Both the position numbers and the translations under genes were made by a program. Below, piece by piece: positions 44,336 to 53,793 of a stretch of 64,000 nucleotides of DNA. The DNA comes from AE-B3B sp964543295. Lineage in GTDB: Bacteria > Aerophobota > Aerophobia > Aerophobales > AE-B3A. The notes beneath the pieces are model-generated. The model ran no database searches, was not told the origin of the DNA, and saw only the letters and a list, made by a program, of their open reading frames with translations. How positions within the stretch are numbered: position 1 is the stretch's first letter; every line of letters begins with the position of its first letter. The stretch is from assembly GCA_964543295.1 (NCBI GenBank), contig CAZIXA010000011.1, positions 1 to 64,000 on the forward strand. Direction: 5' to 3'.

Positions 44336-44345
44336 CAACTTTTAA
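44281..44345. repeat. Copy A of a 64-base dispersed repeat (possible insertion-sequence end)
   Basis: From CTGCCATCCTTTGAGAAAAT onward the sequence matches 54126-54189 with about six mismatches by eye. Here it overlaps the 3' end of the ParB-like gene and its stop codon. The TTTGAGAAAATGTCCCTA core resembles the internal repeats at IS21-type ends, from memory. Confidence 0.55.
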
Positions 44346-44375
44346 AAAACGACGAAAACTACTTAGAACTTGGCT

Positions 44376-44547
44376 AACTACCGTGCGAAGTAGCTGATAA
44401 AGCGGTGAGGTAGTATCTCCCGCTCGATATCCCTTACCACAAGGCTGTACTCGGGTTGAAGACAGACAAATTTAGACCATCGACATCTCTCACTTATTAA
44501 AAGTGCCTTCATAAGCTGCCAGGCGGTGAAATTGGAGACACTTAGAT
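44376..44547 (-). pseudogene. Aldo/keto reductase fragment
   Basis: A 57-codon open stretch without start codon reads NLSVSNFTAWQLMKALLISE, RCRWSKFVCLQPEYSLVVRD, IEREILPHRF and stops at 44376. VSNFTAWQL and QPEYSLVxRDIEREILP are typical of aldo/keto reductases acting on sugars. N- and C-terminal parts are gone. It lies just downstream of the UroD-like gene and shares its strand. Confidence 0.7.
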
Positions 44548-44564
44548 TATGACAATTCCTAAAT

Positions 44565-45776
44565 TTAATATTTCCCGTAACTCTTTACGGCATTGTACAT
44601 GGCCATAATATTCTCGGGGGGAATGCCTACCTGGATATTATGTACCTGGGTGAATACAAATCCTCCTTCTGGTGCAAGGTCTTCTGCTCGTCGCTTTACC
44701 TCGTCGGTGACCTTCTCTTGCGTTCCAAAGGGCAGAACTTTCTGAGTATCACATCCTCCACCCCAGAAAGTTATATATTTTCCAAACTCCCGCTTTAGCC
44801 TTCCAGTATCCATATTCTTTGCCGACACCTGTACAGGATTTAGAATGTCCACGCCCATCTCAATGAAATCAGGTATGAACTCATATACTGAGCCACAGGT
44901 ATGAAGAAAAAGATAGGCACTGGAGCATTTTTTTGCATACTGATATAGCTTCTTATGCCTAGGTTTTACTATCTTTCTATATAACTCTGGAGAGAGCTGG
45001 GGACCGTCTTGCAGTCCCAAGTCATCTCCTACCTGGATAATCTGTATATAGCCTTCTACCGCGGGCAAAATTTTTTCCAGTCGTTTTATATTTTCCTCAA
45101 CTAATATATCCAGTAGATACCCGGCAAATTTAGGATTAGAGGCCAGATCCATCATAAAAACATCCCAGCCTCTCAGATCCTGTGCCCACTCATAAATTCC
45201 TCCAGCACCGTTTAACATCAAAGCGTAATCTGTTATCTCATATAAAGTCTTAACCCTCTTATGTAGATTACCTAAAGCCTTCTCATCAACAGGTGCCATT
45301 GACCACATAGTCGAACGAAGGTCTTGCTTTTTCAACTCTTGGATTGTATTGATTTTTTTCAGGGGATGGTAAATGCTATCGAAATAATAGCCATTTTTAG
45401 GCATCTTTGCAACTATATGTCCCTCCCTGCCTTTTATGATCTGAGAACCATCAGACAAAACTCTGGGATTAAACCATTCCGGCACCTCACATGAAGATCC
45501 ATCCGGAAGTTTACTCTTTTTCCATTTTTTTGGCTCAGATATAAAAACAGGCAGAACATCGGCACCTATTAACTCCAGAATTTCAATCTCTGGTTTTGCA
45601 AGCTGCTGCCACAGATCATACATGCGCGTCCTGCCACTACTTATCCCTAGATACGCTTTTAATCTGTTATAGGCTATACCCATAATACCTGTGGACAGCA
45701 TTGCCCCAAGATCAATGGGAATTCTATCTGGTTCCCTGTGTTCTAAGGATACAATAACTCTTTCCCTGTGGGTCAT
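44565..45776 (-). CDS. UroD/MtaA-like protein, possible corrinoid methyltransferase
   Basis: A 403-residue uroporphyrinogen-decarboxylase-fold protein. It opens with TxRERVxxxLxHxEPDRIP, typical of MtaA-like rather than true UroD proteins. The metal-binding segment HTCGSVYEFIPDFIEMGVDI (His292, Cys294) and later GGGCDTQ give a His-x-Cys...Cys zinc site as in methylcobamide:CoM methyltransferases. GDDLGLQDGPQLSPELY is near residue 250. True heme UroD is unlikely as no other heme gene is present. It follows an alpha-mannosidase gene; families like this recur in sugar clusters with unknown function. Confidence 0.82.
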   Translation of the reverse strand: MTHRERVIVSLEHREPDRIPIDLGAMLSTGIMGIAYNRLKAYLGISSGRTRMYDLWQQLAKPEIEILELIGADVLPVFISEPKKWKKSKLPDGSSCEVPEWFNPRVLSDGSQIIKGREGHIVAKMPKNGYYFDSIYHPLKKINTIQELKKQDLRSTMWSMAPVDEKALGNLHKRVKTLYEITDYALMLNGAGGIYEWAQDLRGWDVFMMDLASNPKFAGYLLDILVEENIKRLEKILPAVEGYIQIIQVGDDLGLQDGPQLSPELYRKIVKPRHKKLYQYAKKCSSAYLFLHTCGSVYEFIPDFIEMGVDILNPVQVSAKNMDTGRLKREFGKYITFWGGGCDTQKVLPFGTQEKVTDEVKRRAEDLAPEGGFVFTQVHNIQVGIPPENIMAMYNAVKSYGKY

Positions 45777-45880
45777 AGATTATTCTCCTGAAAAAATCCT
45801 CACAAGAAAAAGCACTCAAGCTGGGTCTGGGCCAATTTAATCTCACTTGAGGGCTGTTATCATTTTAAACACCACTTACC

Positions 45881-48800
45881 TTACCACTTACCTTTTAATC
45901 TAAACGTTTTTATCTCATAAGGAGTTATAGAGAAAGAAAGTCTATTATTAACATTCAAGGAAGGCTCAGTAGCTCTTTCAAGCAGATCTACCTCTGTAAC
46001 TTCTTTTACAGGAAAGTCAAGCTCAATATTTACCTCAGCTTTTTCTCCTTTACTCTCGTACGCTCTGAGGATAAGACCATCGGAGTCTTCCGCTTTTTTT
46101 AGACAACTCATTATTACACTGGGGGGATTTACCTTAATAAACGATTTTGTAGAAGGCAGACCTCCCTCCTTTGGAGATACAGGCATTGCTATAAGCGGAT
46201 GGTTTAGTTCATAGCCGCGTTTTACTGTATCTGCACTCTTCCAGTTTCCCCTATGAGGATAAAGAGCATACTTAAAACTATGTTCTCCTACATCAGCCCT
46301 GGGATCAGGCTCATAGCTTGTCCTTACTAGTGTCATACGCATAGTATTACCATTTATATCAAATCCATATTTTGTATCGCTTAAAAGACTCACCCCATAA
46401 AAGTTGTCTGATACATCTACCCATTGAAGGGCAGGCATCTCCCTTCCGTCAGCTATCCTCTCAATATGTCCAAATGGTATCTCAAATGTGGCTTCAGTCT
46501 TGTTCAATATAGGAGTAAAGCTTACCTTAAGCATAGGAGCTTCTGTATTGCAGTCAGCTACCTCCTGCCAATCTATATTAGTTATAAAGTCAATCCTGGG
46601 CAGGCCTTTATAAAGACAGATATCCTGGGTAATAGTAGAATTGTTGAATTTATGCTTCACCCTAATCTCCCCTACTACAGGACCAGAGCTTATAATTTTT
46701 ATTTCTGGATTTGTTATAAGGTTCTTTGTGGAACTGATCGGTCCTATCCTCCAGGCAGACATACTATGGGGAAGTTCGTAGAGTACTTGAAGCAAATTGT
46801 TCATAATAGGAGTCGTAGATTCGATTTTCTCAGGAAGAGTAGCCCCATCTCTTTGTCTTTTCATTACAGTTTTTCTGTTCCTCTTATCATAGAGAGAAGC
46901 TATGGTTCCAGACTCACCATCAATTTCTAAGGTAAAAAACTGATTCTCTAAGGTAAAAGTATTCTTTAGTATGTAATCTTCTTCTCTTTTGCCTTCAGTA
47001 ATATAGAAAACTTTATACCCCAATGAGGGCACTTTTTGAGCTATAAACAAAAGCTTACCCTTAAGAATCTGGACAGGATAAATGTTCTCCTTCTCATCTT
47101 TTACTATGGGGGATGTAAATGTACTCTCTGGTAGTGCTATACTTACAATATCATCTCTTTCCCAGGCAAGAGGGTTAAATGCAAAAATGGGCAGACCTTT
47201 CTTGGGTTTTATCTGAACATTCTTTACCACCTCAGAAAGGCTATTAAAGATAATTTTTTCTGTCTTTTTTTCTACCTCTTTTGCCAATTTATTTGAGTAT
47301 TCATAAGATACACTAATAGCACTTCCAGGCAGTATATCGTGAAATTGATTAAATAAAGTTTTCTCCCAGGCATTAGTGAGATCTGGGTAGGAACTGCCAA
47401 GAAGTTTGGCTATTGAACCAATAACTTCCGCATCCAAAAGGTGTCTTTCACATTTCCGATTATGCTCTTTTATATCTCCATGGGTGGTATAGCAGCCATC
47501 CCAAATAAAGTTAAGCTCATCTTTTACTACGGGAAGATTAAGCTTTTCCTCAGAGATAGTCTTGAAAAATTCTCTGCTAGTACTGAACTTCAAATGTGGG
47601 AAAACAGCCTTCTCACTAAGTTTATGGGCCATCTTTATATCTTCTCTGGTAGGTCCTCCTCCATGGTCCCCTACACCATAGACAAACATAGCTTTCTCTG
47701 TTCCAAATCTTCTCTTAAAGTCTTTGCTTAGCTCGGCGAGTTCTTTAGGATTTATAAATGCATTGTATGCACTATTGAAGGCAAGCACTCTTGAGCCATC
47801 AGGACCCTCCCACCAGAACATAGTAGCACCTTTACCACATCTCATAAAGTAATAATAGTCTATCCCACTCTTTTTAAGTATCTGGGGCGTGCTCCAAGGA
47901 TGACCAAATGTATCGGGCTCCCAGCAAACCTTAGGCTCCACTCCAAATTTTTCTTTAACATATCTTTTGCCGTAGAGAATTTGTCGAACTATGGCTTCCC
48001 CATTTGCCATATTTAAATCACCCTCTACCCAGGTAGAGGAAGTAACATCCCACCTTCCCTCATTTACTCTTTGCTTTATCTTTTTAAAAAGTTGAGGAAA
48101 TCTCTCTTCCACTGTTTTATATGTAACAACCTGACTTTGAGAGAAACAGAAATCAGGATATTCCTTCATCAATCGAGTTACTGTATCGAAATCACGCCGG
48201 ACAACCTCAACTGTTTCTTCCCAAGGCCAGAGCCAGTTTATGTCTATATGGGCATGTCCGATAAGATGAATTACATACTGCTTTGCCAGAGATCTTAGAG
48301 GAATAAGGCTATTCCTTACCTGGTTTACCGTGGTTAGCAGTTTGGATGGTCGCGCAGTGAAAATATTTTTTGGTTCTATATCGGCGATAGCTTTTTCAGC
48401 AGTCTCTTTTCCGCCGGGTAGTTCTTTAGCAAACTTAAGTTCCTCCATAAAAGAAGCCAGCTCAAATACTACATCCTCTACTTTACTATAGCTTAACTCT
48501 ACAAGAGGAATAACTGATAGACCTTCTCCAGCAAGAGCGTGAATAGCGATAACATGTTGTTCACCAGGCAAAGCACTTTGGGATACAAGAATCCTCGGTG
48601 ATCTAAAATCTGCCCAGTGTGGGGCGAAAAATACTTTCCTTTCATCTATAAATAATTCTGTAGCTATAAGCATAACCGAAGTTATAACCGAGGAGAAAAT
48701 CTCCATTTTAGAGCCGGCTACAGAAACTCCATTGATGCTTTCTGGAATGACTATTCTCTTCCTGAACCAGGCATCTTTCTTTGCATCCCAGCTATAGGGT

Positions 48801-48958
48801 AAACTTACCACTTCCCAGGAAGTGTCATTATACTCTTGTTTTTCAACATCCACCAACTTTTCGGCCTTAAATTTCCACTTTTTCTGTTTCCGATAATCCA
48901 CGAATGACTGCAATCTTTTTTCCAAAGCATTAATAATTTGATTCAATTTTTGAGACAT
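45881..48958 (-). CDS. GH38 alpha-mannosidase
   Basis: A 1,025-residue retaining alpha-mannosidase. The N-terminal ancillary domain (about 1-220) is followed by the catalytic barrel with zinc-binding GHAHIDINWLWPWEET (from residue 234), and the nucleophile Asp349 in WEPDTFGHPWSTPQ. The C-terminal beta domains carry FTLENQFFTLEIDGESGTIA and similar strands. No signal peptide is seen, so it is probably cytoplasmic and acts on imported manno-oligosaccharides. It lies between two UroD-like genes, downstream of a CUT1 transporter that could import the substrate. Confidence 0.92.
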   Translation of the reverse strand: MSQKLNQIINALEKRLQSFVDYRKQKKWKFKAEKLVDVEKQEYNDTSWEVVSLPYSWDAKKDAWFRKRIVIPESINGVSVAGSKMEIFSSVITSVMLIATELFIDERKVFFAPHWADFRSPRILVSQSALPGEQHVIAIHALAGEGLSVIPLVELSYSKVEDVVFELASFMEELKFAKELPGGKETAEKAIADIEPKNIFTARPSKLLTTVNQVRNSLIPLRSLAKQYVIHLIGHAHIDINWLWPWEETVEVVRRDFDTVTRLMKEYPDFCFSQSQVVTYKTVEERFPQLFKKIKQRVNEGRWDVTSSTWVEGDLNMANGEAIVRQILYGKRYVKEKFGVEPKVCWEPDTFGHPWSTPQILKKSGIDYYYFMRCGKGATMFWWEGPDGSRVLAFNSAYNAFINPKELAELSKDFKRRFGTEKAMFVYGVGDHGGGPTREDIKMAHKLSEKAVFPHLKFSTSREFFKTISEEKLNLPVVKDELNFIWDGCYTTHGDIKEHNRKCERHLLDAEVIGSIAKLLGSSYPDLTNAWEKTLFNQFHDILPGSAISVSYEYSNKLAKEVEKKTEKIIFNSLSEVVKNVQIKPKKGLPIFAFNPLAWERDDIVSIALPESTFTSPIVKDEKENIYPVQILKGKLLFIAQKVPSLGYKVFYITEGKREEDYILKNTFTLENQFFTLEIDGESGTIASLYDKRNRKTVMKRQRDGATLPEKIESTTPIMNNLLQVLYELPHSMSAWRIGPISSTKNLITNPEIKIISSGPVVGEIRVKHKFNNSTITQDICLYKGLPRIDFITNIDWQEVADCNTEAPMLKVSFTPILNKTEATFEIPFGHIERIADGREMPALQWVDVSDNFYGVSLLSDTKYGFDINGNTMRMTLVRTSYEPDPRADVGEHSFKYALYPHRGNWKSADTVKRGYELNHPLIAMPVSPKEGGLPSTKSFIKVNPPSVIMSCLKKAEDSDGLILRAYESKGEKAEVNIELDFPVKEVTEVDLLERATEPSLNVNNRLSFSITPYEIKTFRLKGKW

Positions 48959-49107
48959 AGATACCTCTCTTTCAACTGTCTCTATCTTCTCCTTCTCTCA
49001 TCTGGCTAAAGTTAATTCTGGAAATCCCTCCCTTTCCTCTAATGCTTGAACCTCTGTTGTCTGCTTTAACTATTCCTCTAGCTTTTTATCCAAAAATATT
49101 CTCTTTT

Positions 49108-49196
49108 TCACGCCTTTTTCCATTTCTGAAAGACAGCTTCTACATTCTCGGATCTAGCAGTAGCACCAAATTCACATTGGGCAATTATCGTATCTT
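49108..49196 (-). pseudogene. Possible C-terminal fragment of a UroD-like protein
   Basis: Immediately past the stop of the 49197-50417 gene, an open stretch reads DTIIAQCEFGATARSENVEA then VFQKWKKA and stops at 49108. Its shape resembles the end of MtaA-like proteins (xENIxAMxEAxxxY). It may be the tail of a second, deleted copy. Weak evidence. Confidence 0.3.
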
Positions 49197-50417
49197 TTAA
49201 AGACTTCTGCAATATTGAGAAATACAGGCTACTCGCTCTATATCAGCAGGAGGCGGAACCTCATCAGATACTCCCAAAATGAGCCTGGGATGAAAAAGCT
49301 CTATTACCTTTCTCGTAAAAGCTTTAAGTTCTTCTAAGGGATAATTAGGGAGAAACATAATAGCTGGAATTCCATCCAGAAGTATTTTATCTCCTATAAA
49401 TTCTTTTATTTCTTCTATGCTTACATCTCCTTGGGGAAGAGGAGTCAAAGCTTCCAGACCATCAAAAGGTAAATCTTTAAGGTATTTAAGTAAGGGTTTG
49501 AAGTTTCCATCAATATGAATATGGGTATATATGCCGGCTTTACGCAGTTGCTCTGTTCTCTTTTTGTAAAAAGGGATGCAATACTTTTCAAAATAATAAG
49601 GGGAAATTATATTGGCATCCATATTTTCTCCAAAATTTATTATCTTTACCTTCCCATAAGCAACAATGGTTTTACAAAGAGTTTCATAACAATTATCAAT
49701 TACCCTCATTAGCTTTTCCACTTTTTCTGGAACATCAGCTAGAGCATATATTAAATTTTCTGTACCCATCCAAAATAAAGAAAGCATCTGATAAGGACTT
49801 CGAGGAAAAAAGAACTGAGGTTCACCTCTGTTTGTCACAAACTTATCCCCTTTTTCAAAATTATCTTTTATGAAGACAAAGTTTACATTTTTAAAAAACT
49901 CCTGTGCCTTTTCGAGATCTTCGACACTTTTAATGGGAAACTCTGTGATGCGCCAACTTCCATCAGAAGACAATCGTTTCTCTTTTTGAATCATTTCTCC
50001 CTTAGGAGTACTGATAATTATATATTTTTCATTTTCTCTTATTTCCATCCTTTTATTAAACTGTACCTCTAAATCCATGGGTAAACCAGAAAAACTAGGA
50101 ATAATGGTATTAGTAATTACATTCCTTTCATTTCTGCTTCTTTCTCTCTCTTTTATTTTTATCTCTTTGGTATACTTTACCCCAACAGCGGATGGCAAAC
50201 CAGTATAATATTCAAAATATCTAAAAGATACTCCTAAGTCATCGAAAAGTTCCATTAAACTCATTTTTCGATATTTTTCCGGAAGAGTTCCCCAGGCTTT
50301 GTTCCACTGATACCACCACTCGATTCGAGGCTGAAATAAAATCTCATTCCTTTCTTTTCTCTCAAATATCTTTAAATTTATCTCCCGCATATTCTTTTTC
50401 TTTTGCCTAATTAACAT
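49197..50417 (-). CDS. UroD-like protein of unknown function
   Basis: A 406-residue member of the UroD/MtaA superfamily, diverged from the 44565 gene. Recognisable segments are KIINFGENMDANIISPYYFE, then HIHIDGNFKPLLKYLKDLPF, and LEALTPLPQGDVSIEEIKEF. The His-x-His-x-Asp motif replaces the HTCG metal site, so zinc binding may differ. A second Met at residue 10 (MREINLKIF) is an alternative start; neither has a strong ribosome site. It follows the permease genes of the third CUT1 operon and precedes the alpha-mannosidase, so a role in glycan-derived sugar use is inferred. Confidence 0.75.
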   Translation of the reverse strand: MLIRQKKKNMREINLKIFERKERNEILFQPRIEWWYQWNKAWGTLPEKYRKMSLMELFDDLGVSFRYFEYYTGLPSAVGVKYTKEIKIKERERSRNERNVITNTIIPSFSGLPMDLEVQFNKRMEIRENEKYIIISTPKGEMIQKEKRLSSDGSWRITEFPIKSVEDLEKAQEFFKNVNFVFIKDNFEKGDKFVTNRGEPQFFFPRSPYQMLSLFWMGTENLIYALADVPEKVEKLMRVIDNCYETLCKTIVAYGKVKIINFGENMDANIISPYYFEKYCIPFYKKRTEQLRKAGIYTHIHIDGNFKPLLKYLKDLPFDGLEALTPLPQGDVSIEEIKEFIGDKILLDGIPAIMFLPNYPLEELKAFTRKVIELFHPRLILGVSDEVPPPADIERVACISQYCRSL

Positions 50418-50536
50418 TTTTACAAAAACTATAGCTTCCCCGTTAACTTCTCATCAGCCAAAGTCTCTCTGATAAGACTTACCTTGATTAAGTCCTTGTT
50501 TTTGTACTTCTCAGGAAGGATTCCCTTTTTTAGAGG

Positions 50537-51337
50537 TCATCTTGACCACTGTGCAAATAAGCCAGCTATGAACCACTTTTGAAAAAAAAGAAAGAGAACC
50601 AGAGGGGGTATCAAGGTCAAGATTCCGGCTGCACACAGGCCCTCCCAGTACATCCCCCATGTCCCAATGAATGACAAGAGCCCCTGTGGTAGAACTCTCA
50701 CCGACATAGATGAAGTAAGAGCGGCTGCATACAGGTAGTTGTTCCAGGTAGTTATAAAGACAAAGACAATGACGGCAACCAAACCAGGAAGCATCAAAGG
50801 CAGGGCGATCCGGAAAAGAACACTTATTTTGGAACAACCATCTAATAATCCCGCTTCCTCAATCTCCACCGGAGTATTTAGAATAAAATTTCTCAGCATC
50901 CAGAGAGCAAAGGGTGTATTAAAGACACTGTTGACTAAAATCAGAGCTATAAAAGAGTCGTAGACTCCCAGTTTATACATATAGGAAACCAGGGGAACGA
51001 GAATGGCGATTAAAGGAAGAAGAGGAAATACTAGAAGCAAAATTCCAAATTGCTTTCCTGGGAAATTGCAACGAGCCAGAGCATATGCACCTAACAGAGC
51101 CAGGGGCAAGGTAAGCGCTACCGCCCCTAAGGTGACGATTAAGCTATTTTTGAAGTAAAGTAAGAATGCCGGCCTGACAAATAACGATTGATAATGCTCA
51201 AGAGTGAGCTTGCTTGGTATGAAACTGGTTTCGTAGCGAGGAGAAAAGGAAGTTCTTATTCCCCAAAAAAGGGGGAACAACACAAACACGGAGATAAGCA
51301 AAAATCCAATCCAGCTAACCGTATCTTTTACCTTCAT
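50537..51337 (-). CDS. CUT1 ABC transporter permease (MalG type)
   Basis: A 266-residue permease with six spans and EAA loop EEAGLLDGCSKISVLFRIALPL. The tail FFQKWFIAGLFAQWSR is typical of MalG/UgpE proteins. Its start overlaps the stop of the MalF-type gene by one base. After its own stop, 35 codons in the same frame remain open to 50429 (containing ILPEKYKNKDLIKVSLIRET), which look like the tail of another lost gene. The operon lacks an ATPase, and its binding-protein gene carries a nonsense codon. Confidence 0.9.
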   Translation of the reverse strand: MKVKDTVSWIGFLLISVFVLFPLFWGIRTSFSPRYETSFIPSKLTLEHYQSLFVRPAFLLYFKNSLIVTLGAVALTLPLALLGAYALARCNFPGKQFGILLLVFPLLPLIAILVPLVSYMYKLGVYDSFIALILVNSVFNTPFALWMLRNFILNTPVEIEEAGLLDGCSKISVLFRIALPLMLPGLVAVIVFVFITTWNNYLYAAALTSSMSVRVLPQGLLSFIGTWGMYWEGLCAAGILTLIPPLVLFLFFQKWFIAGLFAQWSR

Positions 51338-52248
51338 CAGTAATGTTCTGCTCCACCCATTAGTTTGAAATAAAAGATCATGAAAATAGCACTCATCATG
51401 AGCAAGAAAACCCCAATTGTTGCTCCATAGCTTAGATTAAAGTTAATAAATGCATCTTTGAAAAGACGTACCGCAGTTACCTCAGTGCTATAGCCAGGCC
51501 CCCCTTGAGTCAAGGCATACACAGTCTCTGCATCCTGCAGAGTCCACATAGTTATTATGAGTAACACAATGGTTAGGTGGATTTTCGTCAACGGAAATGT
51601 GATATGACCGAATCTAGCCCAGGCCCCGGCTCCATCCACTTTTGCCGCTTCATAAAGTTCGGTGGGAATAGTAGCTATTCCTGCAGCTAGAAAGAGCATC
51701 ACAAAAGAAAAAGATCTCCAGAAACTATGCCCGATTATGGTTAGCATAGCTAGGGTGGAGTCGGCAAGAATGATGTAACGCTTTCCTGTTATCACTTCTA
51801 GCAAGGTTGTTATGGGACCAAAGGAGGGATCCACCATTGACCTAAACAGGATTGCACTAACAACGGGTGCTACGATAAATGGAATTAAAAAAATTGATCT
51901 AAAAAATTGTGTCCCTCTTAACTTCCCGGTGATGAGAAGAGCTGCAGCATATGCAAGGGGGATCGAAAATCCTACGTTTCCGGCTACATAGAGTACAGAA
52001 AAAAGCAAATTATTCCTAAATCTTTCCTCTCCGAAGAGCAAGCTATAATTTCTGAATCCAACAAATTCCGAGACACCTTTTAAAGAGATCTTTTGAAAGC
52101 TCATATAAATTCCGGAAACCAAGGGTGCGGCTAAGAAAAATATTAGTAGAATAACACTGGGCAGTAAAAAAAGATAAGGGAGCTTGTATCCCCAGAGAAT
52201 ATGCAAGCCCCCTTTTTTAGACCGCATCTGTTTTCCGCTTTTTTCCAT
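51337..52248 (-). CDS. CUT1 ABC transporter permease (MalF type)
   Basis: A 303-residue permease. It has a basic N-terminus, six predicted spans beginning PYLFLLPSVILLIFFLAAPL, and the EAA loop YEAAKVDGAGAWARFGHITFPL. It follows the binding-protein gene by 15 bases and overlaps the MalG-type gene by one base. It would form the channel for a sugar, perhaps a mannoside given the alpha-mannosidase nearby. No intergenic hairpin separates it from the binding-protein gene, unlike the other operons here. Confidence 0.9.
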   Translation of the reverse strand: MEKSGKQMRSKKGGLHILWGYKLPYLFLLPSVILLIFFLAAPLVSGIYMSFQKISLKGVSEFVGFRNYSLLFGEERFRNNLLFSVLYVAGNVGFSIPLAYAAALLITGKLRGTQFFRSIFLIPFIVAPVVSAILFRSMVDPSFGPITTLLEVITGKRYIILADSTLAMLTIIGHSFWRSFSFVMLFLAAGIATIPTELYEAAKVDGAGAWARFGHITFPLTKIHLTIVLLIITMWTLQDAETVYALTQGGPGYSTEVTAVRLFKDAFINFNLSYGATIGVFLLMMSAIFMIFYFKLMGGAEHY

Positions 52249-52263
52249 CAGCTTTAATCGATC

Positions 52264-53598
52264 TTACTCTCCGGCGAATTTGGCATTATATTCATCTTCA
52301 AATTTCTTTAACGTCGCCTCAATGGGTGCCTTCTTGATCAATATTTCTTGAAGACAGGCCGCTACTGTGTCCGCTAGCTCACCGTAATGAGCGGTATAGG
52401 GCATGGCCCTTCCATGTTTGGCTGCTTCAAGCCACTTTTTGTAATAATCTGTTTGAAGTTCTGGTTTTTCCCACATGCTCAAGAGAGTTGGAAGTCCAGC
52501 ATCCGGATAGTCGATGAGTCGCTCTGGGGTAACTACAAAGTCTATGAGTTTGAAGCTTTCATCTGGATGCTTGCTGAGTTTATTTATGGATAGCGCCCAG
52601 GCATTGGTAAACTGCGCTTGAGGTTTGGTAGGAGTCACAAATATATCAGCCACTGTTGCCTTTCCCCATGGTTTAGGTGGGAAGAGCCCTGTTGTCCAAC
52701 CTTTTTCCTCCACAGGTCCAATCCAGTAGCTTCCCCATCCTGCTGCCATGGCATATTTACCACCTAAAAAACCCAACAGCATTACATCATCATGGGTTCC
52801 ACTCACAGCCCACTCAGGGGTAACCTTGTAGGTGTTCACCAGATCGTAGACGAACCTTGTGGCTTTCACTCCGGCTTCGGAAGCAAAATCTGCTCTCTTA
52901 GTCTCAGGATCCCACAGTTCTCCACCGAAATGCCAAATGTAGGGTGCAAAATGAAGTTCAATGGTGGCGCGTGATGGGCCAAAGTATGACCCTAATCCCT
53001 AGATATCAGTTTTTCCATCGCCATTGGTGTCCCTGGTTAAGAATTGAGCATATTTGACCAGAGAATCAAGATCCTCTGGAGTTCGGCCAGGATCAAGCCC
53101 ATATTTTTCAAAGAAGTCTCCTCGATAAATAACAAGTCTGGTATGTATTCCCAAAGGGACTCCTAAGGGAAAGCACTTTTTCCAAACCGGCGTCCAATTA
53201 ATATCTCCCGCTCTTGTCTTTGGCCATTTTGCGGCGTAAGATGTGAGATCCAGATAGTCACCGGCAATAAAGTGTTTGGGCATCAGCTGAGGAGAACTCA
53301 TCATAACATCGTGAGGGATTCCAGCCGCGTAATCTCTTATGGACCTGATGTCTATCTCATCCCATTTAGCCCACTCGAACTCTACCTTGATACCAGGATT
53401 TTCCTTCTCAAAAGCCGCCACTGTTTTTTCTAACCACTCTACACACATCACATGGCCTGGCCCTGCCGCAGGATCATAGAAGTGAGCAAATTTAATGGTA
53501 ACAGGCTTCTGAGCTAATGAAGGTACCAGTCCCATCCACATTATAAGCCCAACCGCCAGAACTGTTATAACAACCCTTTTTTTAAATATTTTCTCCAT
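52264..53598 (-). pseudogene. CUT1 sugar-binding protein gene interrupted by one in-frame TAG
   Basis: Two frames lie in register as one 445-codon gene. The N-terminal part (53598-53002) has a signal peptide (MEKIFKKRVVITVLAVGLIM) and ends DTNGDGKTDI. A TAG at 52999-53001 follows, then GLGSYFGPSRATIELHFAPY continues without frame change to 52264. The paralogue at 11201 has DIYGFG at this spot, so Tyr (TAT/TAC) to TAG is the single lesion. TAG ends other genes here, so recoding is unlikely. The mutation is either recent or a sequencing error. The downstream permeases are intact. Confidence 0.85.
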
Positions 53599-53793
53599 TG
53601 GTCACCCTCCCTTTTATAAATTTTTTCCTCTTTCTTTATCTTGAAACTCAGGTTGGCCCTCCCTGCCTCAGGCAGGCTTGTTTACCTTCTCACCCCCTTC
53701 CGGGCCTTTTATCTTCTTTATCTTCTGGAGACCAACCAATTAACTAAATAATAACCAACAGAAAATAATAGAGGCTACAGACACCCGGGATAT
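53599..53793. other. Region upstream of the third binding-protein gene
   Basis: It contains the ribosome site (GGAGGG area) of the binding-protein gene and a small palindrome CCTGCCTCAGGCAGG (53662-53676). A pyrimidine block, CTTCTCACCCCCTTCCGGGCC near 53690-53710, resembles part of the repeats at 12792-13130. No promoter is clear. Confidence 0.35.

Noticed and set aside
46424..46930. A 168-codon plus-strand open frame inside the alpha-mannosidase gene
   Set aside because: It is the complement of a strong GH38 coding region, has no family features and no ribosome site.
52999..53001. TAG as pyrrolysine or other recoding signal
   Set aside because: The codon replaces a conserved Tyr in a binding protein, no PylS/PylT genes are in the window, and TAG ends other genes normally.
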